A stretch of 9,412 bases of DNA from Alphaproteobacteria bacterium MarineAlpha9_Bin7 (GTDB lineage: Bacteria; Pseudomonadota; Alphaproteobacteria; UBA7887): assembly GCA_002938115.1 (NCBI GenBank), contig PTKD01000059.1:1-9412 (forward strand), in the 5' to 3' direction. The translations under genes and the position numbers were made by a program. Positions 1 to 5,769 of this stretch are shown piece after piece (position 1 is the stretch's first letter; the number at the start of each line of letters is the position of its first letter). Under the pieces are notes generated by a model. That model ran no database searches, was not told the DNA's origin, and saw nothing but the letters and a program-made list of their open reading frames with translations.

Positions 1-406
1 ATTTATTTGCGGAAGAGATTCGCTTTACCCGTTTCAAGGCTGGCAAATAGAGCCACTGATCATCAGGCTCGTTAATACGTGTAAAACTTAAAAATGCTGA
101 CCCCTTCACATCACGAGGATGATCAAAAATAGTGAGGCTTTTATCGCCAAGGTCGGCATCCAGTATTTCAAGAGTCTTGATCCGCAGTTCCCGGGTACTA
201 CTCTCCCCGTGGCGGTTGCGTAGGATCATTTCCAGACGCACGGAACTATCAACGAAGCCCCGGTCACGTTGATCGCCCTCAATGGCGATTGAAAGACCCT
301 TCTCTTCCGGGCTTTCGGCATACGTCAACTCAGGCATACCGAATGCAATTACGGAGACAAAGCCGAGTAAGGAAAAACTTCTTACCAACCCCGATCCTAC
401 CAACAT
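1..406 (-). CDS. LolA-like outer membrane lipoprotein-sorting protein, N-terminal part (runs off left edge)
   Basis: The first 135 residues of a secreted protein are visible; the C-terminus lies beyond base 1. Residues 1-30 form a signal peptide: a short basic start, a hydrophobic core around residues 11-23, and a likely cut after the Ala of TYA at 28-30. The mature part shows features I associate with the LolA_like family (annotated 'outer membrane lipoprotein-sorting protein'): EKGLSIAIEGDQRDRGF near 35-51, the stretch RNRHGESSTRELRIKTLE at 63-80, DHPRDVKGSAFLSF at 95-108, and DDQWLYLPALKRVKRI at 115-130. Relatives are periplasmic and often sit beside RND/MMPL-type exporters, which cannot be checked here. 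The ATG start at 406 is preceded by GGAG 8 nt upstream, a good ribosome binding site. The family call is firm; the biochemical role is only inferred from the fold. Confidence 0.85.
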   Translation of the reverse strand, partial: MLVGSGLVRSFSLLGFVSVIAFGMPELTYAESPEEKGLSIAIEGDQRDRGFVDSSVRLEMILRNRHGESSTRELRIKTLEILDADLGDKSLTIFDHPRDVKGSAFLSFTRINEPDDQWLYLPALKRVKRISSANK

Positions 407-562
407 AATACACACTCCTACCAATTTTTTGACCTTTACAGTTTTTCCCAATGAACCCCGGATCACATTCAAAAAAGCGCAACCATTTCGTGATTAGACC
501 CATTCTCACAGCAACTAAACTACATATTTTGCAATACAAACACCTCCCGCCTTTCAGCGACT

Positions 563-580
563 TTGAGGCAACTACCTCAA
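563..580. promoter_or_regulatory. Perfect 6+6 inverted repeat upstream of the LolA-like gene (possible operator)
   Basis: TTGAGG and CCTCAA flank a 6-nt spacer, an exact dyad of the size many dimeric regulators bind. It lies about 157-174 bp upstream of the LolA-like start codon. No regulator can be named; a role as an operator is inference. Confidence 0.3.
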
Positions 581-612
581 TAATGCAAAATCAATTGCTA
601 GGGCAGAACCCC

Positions 613-637
613 AAAAAAACCAGTCCGGTCTGACTTT
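613..637 (-). terminator. Weak terminator-like hairpin with T tract (minus strand)
   Basis: Read on the minus strand, an 8-bp stem (three strong pairs at the loop, two G-U pairs, then A-U pairs) with the 6-nt loop ACCGGA runs into seven T residues. It lies about 200 bp beyond the yqgE stop codon. It may end yqgE transcription before the LolA-like gene. The stem is weak, so confidence is low. Confidence 0.3.
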
Positions 638-697
638 ATCGTTTTGAATAATGTTCCCGTGGCTGCCAAACAACCGTCGCTCAATCATGAAATATAC

Positions 698-726
698 GCC
701 TGCAAACATATCAAACGACTGCAGGC
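698..726. repeat. GC-rich 7+7 inverted repeat downstream of yqgE
   Basis: GCCTGCA and TGCAGGC are perfect complements separated by 15 nt, about 115-143 bp past the yqgE stop. A stem-loop in the yqgE mRNA tail is possible, but there is no T run on either side, so it is not a standard intrinsic terminator. Confidence 0.4.
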
Positions 727-776
727 ACATTCTCACCTTCCCCTAATTTGCGGCAAGAATACTCCACATTCCACCC

Positions 777-795
777 TTGAAAAATGCTTTTTCAA
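777..795. repeat. AT-rich 8+8 inverted repeat just downstream of yqgE
   Basis: TTGAAAAA and TTTTTCAA are separated by 3 nt (TGC), about 45 bp beyond the yqgE stop. The arms are perfect but contain only one G-C pair each. It could be a weak hairpin or a chance AT palindrome. Confidence 0.3.
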
Positions 796-840
796 AACCC
801 GCGCCGGCTCTTGACATGTCTCTCCAGCCTCAATTCCATC

Positions 841-1512
841 CTACAGCTCAACACTGTACAGATCCTGCGCCGCATTCCACATTAGATCCGGGTCTACACC
901 AAAAATAAATTCTGGAGTAGCCGGCATATTTATCCAGTCTTCACGAAAAAGTTCACCTTCGAGTTGACCAGGTCCCCAACCGGCGTATCCCATTGCAAAC
1001 ACCACTCCCGTTGGTCCATGCCCATCCAATATCGCAGCAAGCATTGCGTCATTATTTGTCAACATAACACCCTCGCCAACAACCTTGCTTTCATTATTAA
1101 CATAGTCAGAACTATGCAAAATGAACGCTCGCGATATCTGGACGGGACCACCCCAGAATATTGGGACTTCTATGTCTGCGACGTCAGAAGAAATTTTAAA
1201 TTGTTCGGCAATCGCTTTGGCAGGTACCCGTGCCATCAATCGATTGATAATGAGCCCCATCGCTCCTTTGTCAGAATGCTCATAAATATAAATGACGGTC
1301 CCGACAAAACGGGGATCAAGCATTGTCCGAGCCGCAACCAACAAATTCTCTGACAGGTGATATTTATCGTCTTTCGCCGCCACACTCGCTGGTAACAACT
1401 GAAGTAGGAATAACAGGATAGCGAGGCGTAGCCCCTTCTCAGACAGATAATTGCATCCGTTCGAATTAACGACACCCCGTATACTACTCAGAATGGTACA
1501 ATTAGTCCGCAT
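841..1512 (-). CDS. YqgE/AlgH family protein with an apparent signal peptide
   Basis: This 223-aa protein carries the YqgE/AlgH (DUF179) hallmarks: SENLLVAARTMLDPRF at 54-69, GAMGLIINR at 83-91, FWGGPV at 119-124, and GYAGWGPGQLEGE at 175-187. The molecular role of the family is poorly defined; AlgH was first linked to alginate regulation in Pseudomonas. Usual members are about 185-200 aa and lack export signals. This one has a 46-residue N-terminal extension with a strong hydrophobic core (LRLAILLFLLQLL, 28-40) and a likely signal peptidase site after PASVAA (41-46), so it may act in the periplasm. The ATG at 1512 is weakly supported by a GAG 7 nt upstream. No in-frame ATG, GTG or TTG lies between residue 1 and the hydrophobic core, so the extension is not easily removed by choosing another start. 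It is divergent from the trpB2 gene, 67 bp away. Confidence 0.9.
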   Translation of the reverse strand: MRTNCTILSSIRGVVNSNGCNYLSEKGLRLAILLFLLQLLPASVAAKDDKYHLSENLLVAARTMLDPRFVGTVIYIYEHSDKGAMGLIINRLMARVPAKAIAEQFKISSDVADIEVPIFWGGPVQISRAFILHSSDYVNNESKVVGEGVMLTNNDAMLAAILDGHGPTGVVFAMGYAGWGPGQLEGELFREDWINMPATPEFIFGVDPDLMWNAAQDLYSVEL

Positions 1513-1579
1513 TTGAAGGCTCGATCATGGCTTGATAAATTGGTAATTCAGGTGACGCCTATTTTGGGGGGCAGAAATT

Positions 1580-2947
1580 ATGTCAGACACTACCAAATAT
1601 GTTCTGGATGAGGAAAGACTGCCGTCTAGTTGGTACAATATAACGGCTGACCTACCCGAACCGCTATCCCCGGTTATTCATCCCGGCACTGGCCAGCCCA
1701 TTGGTCCAGATGATCTCGCACCATTGTTCCCGATGGCGCTTATAGCCCAAGAAGTATCAGTCGATCGTGATATAGAGATCCCAGAACCCGTTCGCAAAGT
1801 CTACAGAATGTGGCGCCCTACACCGTTAATACGAGCGAGAGGCCTTGAGAAGGTGCTCGATACCCCAGCAAAGATTTACTACAAATATGAAGGGGTCAGC
1901 CCAGCCGGGAGCCATAAGCCGAACACAGCAGTCGCCCAGGCCTTCTACAATAAGGAGGCGGGGACCAGTAAATTAACGACGGAGACAGGAGCGGGTCAAT
2001 GGGGCTCAGCGCTAGCCTTCGCATGCGCACACTTTGGGATCGAACTCGACGTTTTTATGGTCAAAGTAAGCTTTGAACAAAAACCTTACCGACGAGCACT
2101 TATGGAAACTTACGGGGCTCGTTGCGTCGCAAGCCCTTCCTCCGAAACAAATTCTGGGAAGGCAGTATTAAGTGAAAACCCTGATTCCCCGGGAAGCCTA
2201 GGCATAGCAATTTCGGAAGCAGTCGAGGTTGCCGCAACGAACGATGACACAAAATATTCACTTGGAAGCGTTCTCAATCACGTACTCATGCACCAAACAG
2301 TACTAGGCAAAGAAGCTCTCCAACAAATGGAAATGGCAGGAAATTGGCCGGACATCATAATTGGCTGCACTGGCGGGGGAAGCAATTTTTCCGGATTGGT
2401 CAACCCCTTTTTAGGAAAGCAGCTCAATGGTGGTGCGAAAGTACGCATAATCGCCGTGGAGCCCGCTGCCTGTCCATCCCTCACCCGTGGCAAATATGCG
2501 TACGATTTTGGGGACACCGGGCATCTAACTCCACTGGTTAAAATGCATACGCTTGGATCAACGTTTGTTCCTCCACCATTTCATGCTGGAGGATTGCGCT
2601 ATCACGGAATGTCGCCCCTTGTTAGCCACTTACAGGAACTTGCCCTAATAGAGTCGCGCGCATACCACCAAATCGAATGCTTTGCAGCAGGAGTGCAATT
2701 CGCCCGAGCCGAAGGAATTGTGCCGGCTCCAGAGGCTAATCACGCCATAAAGGCCGTAATAGACGAGGCGCTCGTGTGCAAGGAGGCTGGGACAGGTCGC
2801 ACCATTTTGTTCAATTTATGCGGACACGGTCATTTCGATATGCAGGCCTATACTGACTACTTCGCTGGAAAACTCACTAACCAGGTTTATGCCGAAGAGG
2901 AATTAGCTATGGCATTGGCCGGACTTCCGTCCGTAGCGGCGGAATAG
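1580..2947 (+). CDS. trpB2: Tryptophan synthase beta chain, TrpB2 type (TrpB-like PLP enzyme)
   Basis: This 455-aa fold-type II PLP enzyme is expected to make L-tryptophan from indole and L-serine in the cytosol. The PLP-binding lysine is K113 in GSHKPNTAVAQA (110-121). The catalytic glutamate equivalent of E. coli TrpB E109 is E135 in the motif ETGAGQWG. The phosphate-binding loop is GCTGGGSNF (262-270). HAGGLRYHG (335-343) and EGIVPAPEANHA (378-389) are typical of the TrpB2 branch, as is the length: classical TrpB is about 400 aa and begins differently. No trpA or other trp gene is adjacent, which is common for TrpB2, thought to salvage free indole or to back up TrpB. A GGGGGG run 8 nt before the ATG is a strong ribosome binding site. 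An alternative indole or serine-derived substrate cannot be excluded. Confidence 0.93.
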   Translation: MSDTTKYVLDEERLPSSWYNITADLPEPLSPVIHPGTGQPIGPDDLAPLFPMALIAQEVSVDRDIEIPEPVRKVYRMWRPTPLIRARGLEKVLDTPAKIYYKYEGVSPAGSHKPNTAVAQAFYNKEAGTSKLTTETGAGQWGSALAFACAHFGIELDVFMVKVSFEQKPYRRALMETYGARCVASPSSETNSGKAVLSENPDSPGSLGIAISEAVEVAATNDDTKYSLGSVLNHVLMHQTVLGKEALQQMEMAGNWPDIIIGCTGGGSNFSGLVNPFLGKQLNGGAKVRIIAVEPAACPSLTRGKYAYDFGDTGHLTPLVKMHTLGSTFVPPPFHAGGLRYHGMSPLVSHLQELALIESRAYHQIECFAAGVQFARAEGIVPAPEANHAIKAVIDEALVCKEAGTGRTILFNLCGHGHFDMQAYTDYFAGKLTNQVYAEEELAMALAGLPSVAAE

Positions 2948-2970
2948 AAAATACCGAACGACTAGAGCAC

Positions 2971-2999
2971 TTGCGGCAACGTGCACCGATTGCTATAGC
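2971..2999 (+). promoter_or_regulatory. Probable sigma-70 promoter of tRNA-Asn
   Basis: TTGCGG (-35, 2971-2976) and TATAGC (-10, 2994-2999) are separated by exactly 17 nt. The expected start of transcription near 3006 leaves a leader of about 10 nt before the tRNA. This suggests the tRNA is transcribed independently of trpB2. Both boxes are only partial matches to the consensus. Confidence 0.5.
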
Positions 3000-3015
3000 C
3001 TCCACACAACGGTAT

Positions 3016-3091
3016 TCCCCGGTAGCTCAGTTGGTAGAGCGGGTGGCTGTTAACCACCATGTCGCTGGTTCGAGTCCGGCCCGGGGAGCCA
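3016..3091 (+). tRNA. tRNA-Asn (anticodon GUU)
   Basis: A complete 76-nt cloverleaf is visible. The acceptor stem 3016-3022 pairs fully with 3081-3087, and G3088 is the discriminator. The D stem is GCTC/GAGC. The anticodon stem is GGTGG/CCACC around loop CTGTTAA, with the GTT anticodon at 3049-3051. The T arm is GCTGG/CCGGC around TTCGAGT. The terminal CCA (3089-3091) is encoded. No T-run terminator follows directly, and no copy of its 3' end is found later in the window, so there is no sign of an integrated element using it as an attachment site. Confidence 0.97.
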
Positions 3092-3166
3092 CTTTTAGCC
3101 GGTCGGACTTGAAATTTTCACGAGATTGTCAGGTGCGGCATGTGCAAAACGGTGGCTAGTTATTTC

Positions 3167-3197
3167 CCCCAGGGTATCATGGGGTTACGCATGTAAC
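3167..3197. repeat. Two adjacent short hairpins downstream of tRNA-Asn
   Basis: CCCCA/TGGGG (3167-3171 with 3180-3184) and GTTAC/GTAAC (3184-3188 with 3193-3197) are adjacent 5-bp stems, sharing base 3184, about 75-105 bp after the tRNA. They could mark the end of the tRNA transcript, although there is no T tract. The rest of the 209-bp spacer between the tRNA and the regulator gene holds nothing I can identify. Confidence 0.25.
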
Positions 3198-3300
3198 TGA
3201 CGATTAGCCTTCGCATACATATTGTTCGTTAGGCCTATAAATTTGTAACCACATAATCTGTTCAAAAACTTGCCGACAGTACCTTTTCAGGAAATACAGC

Positions 3301-3660
3301 CTACTCCGCCAACTGTTGTTTCGGCCTAGATCTTTCAACAAGGGCATTTTCTAACTTAATAGCTGGCTGATACTTAACTTTTGGTTTCGCTTCGTTTGCA
3401 ACAATTCGGACCGTGACCTGTTGCCCCGGCTCAACATCCACCGCAATCATCGAGGTTCCATCACTTGAACCAAAAAGCATGTTATCTAAGCTCGTTTGAT
3501 AAACACGGGAAAGAGCGATAGCTTGGCTGACGGACGGCTCAGTTTCATTCCGCTCCCAACGACGATAGGCCCCAGCTTTTACGCCGCAAGCCTCTGCCAA
3601 TAACTCCGCACCGAATTTTTTTGATCGACGAAGCGTTCGCAACCGTTCTCCCAGCCGCAT
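3301..3660 (-). CDS. Small XRE-family helix-turn-helix transcriptional regulator
   Basis: This 119-aa protein has an XRE/Cro-CI type DNA-binding domain at about residues 3-63. RLGERLRTLRRSKKF (2-16) begins helix 1, and AELLAEACGVKAGAYRRWERNE (18-39) spans the helix-turn-helix with its typical RRWERNE recognition helix end. EPSVSQAIALSRVYQTSLDNML (41-62) completes the bundle. The tail (64-119) is basic near 92-97, shows no known ligand domain, and may serve for dimerisation. The ATG at 3660 is preferred: AGGAG lies 8 nt upstream, against 5 nt for the TTG immediately before it. The upstream spacer contains nested inverted repeats that could be its own operator. Target genes are unknown; the nearest candidates are itself and the 115-aa orphan upstream on the same strand. 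Confidence 0.85.
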   Translation of the reverse strand: MRLGERLRTLRRSKKFGAELLAEACGVKAGAYRRWERNETEPSVSQAIALSRVYQTSLDNMLFGSSDGTSMIAVDVEPGQQVTVRIVANEAKPKVKYQPAIKLENALVERSRPKQQLAE

Positions 3661-3966
3661 CAAGGGATCTCCTCTTCAAATGCCGGCCAATAAGCCATTT
3701 TTCCGGCTAAACCTGGACTGCAAAACTTGTATAGCAGTAGTGCCATCGTGTCGATAAGCCATGCCACCTGCTCAACAACTCGATACAAAAGTGTGCGCGT
3801 GGGCTTAACCCTGCAATCGCAGCTCTATCGTTATTAATTTATGTTTTGTTAGCCTCGACAAAACTTTATTAAAATTTGTATCGGGCATCAACCTTTCCAA
3901 TAACACCTGATCAACTTGCCGCGAAAATAGCCACGCTCCGATGATCACATTGGTGACGAGATTTTC
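3661..3966. other. 306-bp structured spacer upstream of the XRE regulator
   Basis: No gene is apparent. The stretch holds the regulator's ribosome binding site (just above 3668), an interrupted inverted repeat at 3834-3872, and a wider 9-bp inverted pair (3781-3789 with 3875-3883) that encloses it. It separates the stop of the 115-aa gene from the regulator's start, so it probably contains both a transcript end and the regulator's promoter. Confidence 0.5.
3834..3872. promoter_or_regulatory. Interrupted inverted repeat (possible operator or stem-loop)
   Basis: The core is GTTTTGT (3843-3849) and ACAAAAC (3858-3864) around the 8-nt loop TAGCCTCG. It continues after 3-4 unpaired bases with TTAAT (3834-3838) and ATTAA (3868-3872), giving 12 base pairs in all. 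It lies about 175-210 bp upstream of the regulator's start codon. It may be a binding site for that regulator or a structure at the end of the 115-aa gene's transcript; no T tract makes it a normal terminator. Confidence 0.35.
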
Positions 3967-4314
3967 TCAGGCACCCAAGCTGTAACGTATTTTGTCAACC
4001 TTCTGAATGACTTCAGTCGCAGGTGAACGAATAAAATAACATGGTGCCTTAAGACCAAGCTCGCCTGCTTCTTCGTCAGACAATGTAGATATTGCGTCAC
4101 GGTGTTTTTCATGACCAGCCACATCCTTACCGAACAACACCGCCACCCCAGATTTATAATAATCCCGTAACATATTTAGAACCTCTGCATCCTGGAGAGG
4201 ATCATAGTTCTCACTGCCCCGTAGGTGCAGTTGAACAATATTGGAAATACTTGGACCTATGGTGTCGGCTTGCCGTACGTTGGTCTCTCCAAATTCAGAA
4301 TATTTCTCACTCAT
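3967..4314 (-). CDS. Unrecognised 115-aa protein
   Basis: I do not recognise this protein. It is soluble and rather acidic, with no signal peptide, membrane segment or familiar motif. The N-terminal third (about 1-35) is polar and may be flexible. Residues 38-60 (from LQDAEVLNMLRDYYKSG) look helical, followed by a short hydrophobic strand VAVLFG. The C-terminus (about 68-115) includes TLSDEEAGELGLKAPCYFIRSP and ends in IRYSLGA. Codon use resembles its neighbours, and amino acid composition looks like a real protein, unlike the Pro/His-rich opposite-strand frame. The ATG at 4314 has GGGG 8 nt upstream; a GTG three codons earlier is possible. It lies upstream of the XRE regulator on the same strand, with 306 bp between, so an operon is unlikely. 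Confidence 0.6.
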   Translation of the reverse strand: MSEKYSEFGETNVRQADTIGPSISNIVQLHLRGSENYDPLQDAEVLNMLRDYYKSGVAVLFGKDVAGHEKHRDAISTLSDEEAGELGLKAPCYFIRSPATEVIQKVDKIRYSLGA

Positions 4315-4545
4315 GCCACCCACCCCAAAATAAATTAAACTACCGCGATAGAATCAAAGGTCCCTGTTGCTGCGATCTTCAGTGGGGCAAGAAAAGCACC
4401 TTGAATTTCGAAGCAAAATCGAAAATCTTTTAGAAACCTGGGAGTGTCGATTAGAATATATTTCTAAGATTATCTATTTGAAGCAAAATTAAGGTAATAT
4501 TATTATATAGTTTGAAAAATAGAATTTAATACCTCTAATGTAAAT
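4315..4545. other. AT-rich spacer between the MetE-like gene and the 115-aa gene
   Basis: About 230 bp separate the MetE-core-like stop from the 115-aa gene. The stretch 4440-4545 is strongly AT-rich. It contains an inverted repeat, TTAGAA-TATAT-TTCTAA (4451-4467), and the 10-mer GAAGCAAAAT twice (4410-4419 and 4480-4489). It likely holds the promoter of the 115-aa gene, but no convincing -35/-10 pair was found. Confidence 0.4.
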
Positions 4546-5589
4546 TTAAAGAAATTTGCCTCTGAAACTATCACGCACTAGCTGAGTACCCGCGACCAAC
4601 GCTTTCAATTTTTGAAATGCAATTGAGCGAGGCAAATATTTCATTCCACAATCAGGAGCTGCTATCAGCATTTCGATTGGCAAAATCTCGAGAGCTTCGA
4701 AAAGCCGAGTTGCCACGATTTCAGGTGTCTCAATCGACATGTCATTAAGATCCAGAACGCCTAATATTATACTCTTGTTTCGCAGTTCTCTCAGAATATT
4801 AAGATTTAGCCTGGGTTGTGCAGCCTCAAGGGAAATTTGATCTACATCACAATCACTAAGTTCCGACAAAAATGAATAAGCCGATGGCTTATTTTTAATA
4901 AGTGCAGCATAACCTAGACACAAATGCAGTGCCGTTGTTCCAGACACTCCCTGTAAAGCCCTGTTAACCGCTGCGATACCAAATGAGCGAGCAAGATCAA
5001 CCCGTGCCTGAAGGAATGGTTCATCAAGCTGAACTATATCGACACCGGCCTTAAACAAATCCTGGACCTCAGCACGCACTGCATCCGCAAACGCGAACGC
5101 CAAAGCCTTGTCATCCCCGTAATATTCATCTTGGGCTTGTTGCGACATGGTGAATGGACCAGGTATGGATATCTTAATTTGTCGACGAGTCTCCGAACGA
5201 AGCAGTTCGGCATCACGCACTAAAATAGGGGCAGTTCGCTTGATTGGCCCATTTATCCGAGGAACCGGATCTGGTTCACCGCGACGTGAAATAGCAATCC
5301 CCGGATTTTCAGAATCAATGCCTTCAAGTGAATTCGCAAAAACAGTGGAATAGCTTTCCCGACGCATTTCCCCATCAGAAATTATATCGATACCCGCGCG
5401 TTCCATATCCCTGATAGCAAGACGGGTCGCATCATCACAGGCTTCTCTAAGGTTGTCCGGCTCTATCCGCCAAAGCTCCTTTGCCCGTACTCGAGGAGGC
5501 GATCGCCCCTTTAGTGCCTCCCTATCAATCAGCCAATCTGGCTGTGGATAGCTTCCCACAACAGTCGTGGGTAACACTTTGCATGCCAT
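4546..5589 (-). CDS. MetE-core-like cobalamin-independent methyltransferase (methionine synthase II family)
   Basis: This 347-aa zinc methyltransferase corresponds to the C-terminal catalytic half of MetE and lacks its N-terminal half. Numbering from the ATG, the zinc ligands are present: H222 and C224 in LHLC, E255 in SLEAAQP, and C314 in APDCGMKYL, matching E. coli H641, C643, E665 and C726. Other family features are LPTTVVGSYPQPDWL near the start (6-20), DGEMRRESY (72-80) and QLDEP (187-191). Known relatives move a methyl or alkyl group between a donor and a thiol: methionine synthases, vanillate-pathway and epoxyalkane:coenzyme M enzymes. The substrates here are unknown. The start at 5589 is preferred because the family begins near LPTTVVGSYP and AGAG lies 7 nt upstream; a GTG at 5631 would add 14 residues. 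It is divergent from an acyl-CoA catabolic operon, hinting at a catabolic rather than biosynthetic role. Confidence 0.88.
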   Translation of the reverse strand: MACKVLPTTVVGSYPQPDWLIDREALKGRSPPRVRAKELWRIEPDNLREACDDATRLAIRDMERAGIDIISDGEMRRESYSTVFANSLEGIDSENPGIAISRRGEPDPVPRINGPIKRTAPILVRDAELLRSETRRQIKISIPGPFTMSQQAQDEYYGDDKALAFAFADAVRAEVQDLFKAGVDIVQLDEPFLQARVDLARSFGIAAVNRALQGVSGTTALHLCLGYAALIKNKPSAYSFLSELSDCDVDQISLEAAQPRLNLNILRELRNKSIILGVLDLNDMSIETPEIVATRLFEALEILPIEMLIAAPDCGMKYLPRSIAFQKLKALVAGTQLVRDSFRGKFL

Positions 5590-5665
5590 CAAAATACTCT
5601 GCTCCGAGTCTGAGTGTGGAAGGATGTTCACCCGTATCTTACCTTAGACTCGCAAATATCCCATA

Positions 5666-5687
5666 AGGGTCTTGATGATTAAGCCCT
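5666..5687. promoter_or_regulatory. Inverted repeat in the divergent promoter region
   Basis: AGGG-T-CTT and AAG-CCCT form a 7-bp stem with one bulged T on the plus strand, around the loop GATGATT. It sits between the MetE-like gene and the catabolic operon, where a shared regulator would bind. Operator function is inference; neither promoter could be assigned with confidence. Confidence 0.3.
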
Positions 5688-5769
5688 AACCAGCCTAACT
5701 TCTAGACATGGTTCGCGTAATCCCAGTCTCAGCTATTCTAAGCGTCCACTAGCTAGGAGTGAAAAGGCA

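Larger units (their letters stand above)
407..840. other. 434-bp intergenic spacer with several inverted repeats
   Basis: No convincing gene is seen on either strand between the LolA-like gene and yqgE; short open frames here have no family features and no good start signals. The spacer holds four inverted repeats: 563-580, 613-637 (terminator-like on the minus strand), 698-726 and 777-795. It must also carry the promoter for the LolA-like gene, whose ribosome binding site starts near 418, but I could not assign a clear -35/-10 pair. Confidence 0.6.

Noticed and set aside
282..497. Plus-strand open frame of 71 codons
   Set aside because: It lies opposite the LolA-like signal-peptide region and spacer, has no family features, and the minus-strand frame explains the DNA much better.
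964..1353. Plus-strand open frame of 129 codons
   Set aside because: It is fully inside yqgE on the opposite strand; its translation is rich in Cys, His and Arg and shows no motif.
2971..3159. Plus-strand open frame of 62 codons across the tRNA
   Set aside because: It reads straight through the tRNA-Asn gene; such frames are a common artefact of tRNA sequence.
4092..4433. Plus-strand open frame of 113 codons opposite the 115-aa gene
   Set aside because: The product is His/Pro-rich and ends in low-complexity sequence. The minus-strand frame has a better start signal and more normal composition, although neither has a known family, so this choice is less certain than the others.
3016..4545. 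Genomic island inserted at tRNA-Asn
   Set aside because: No integrase is present and no second copy of the tRNA 3' end is found in the rest of the window, so nothing marks an attachment site.
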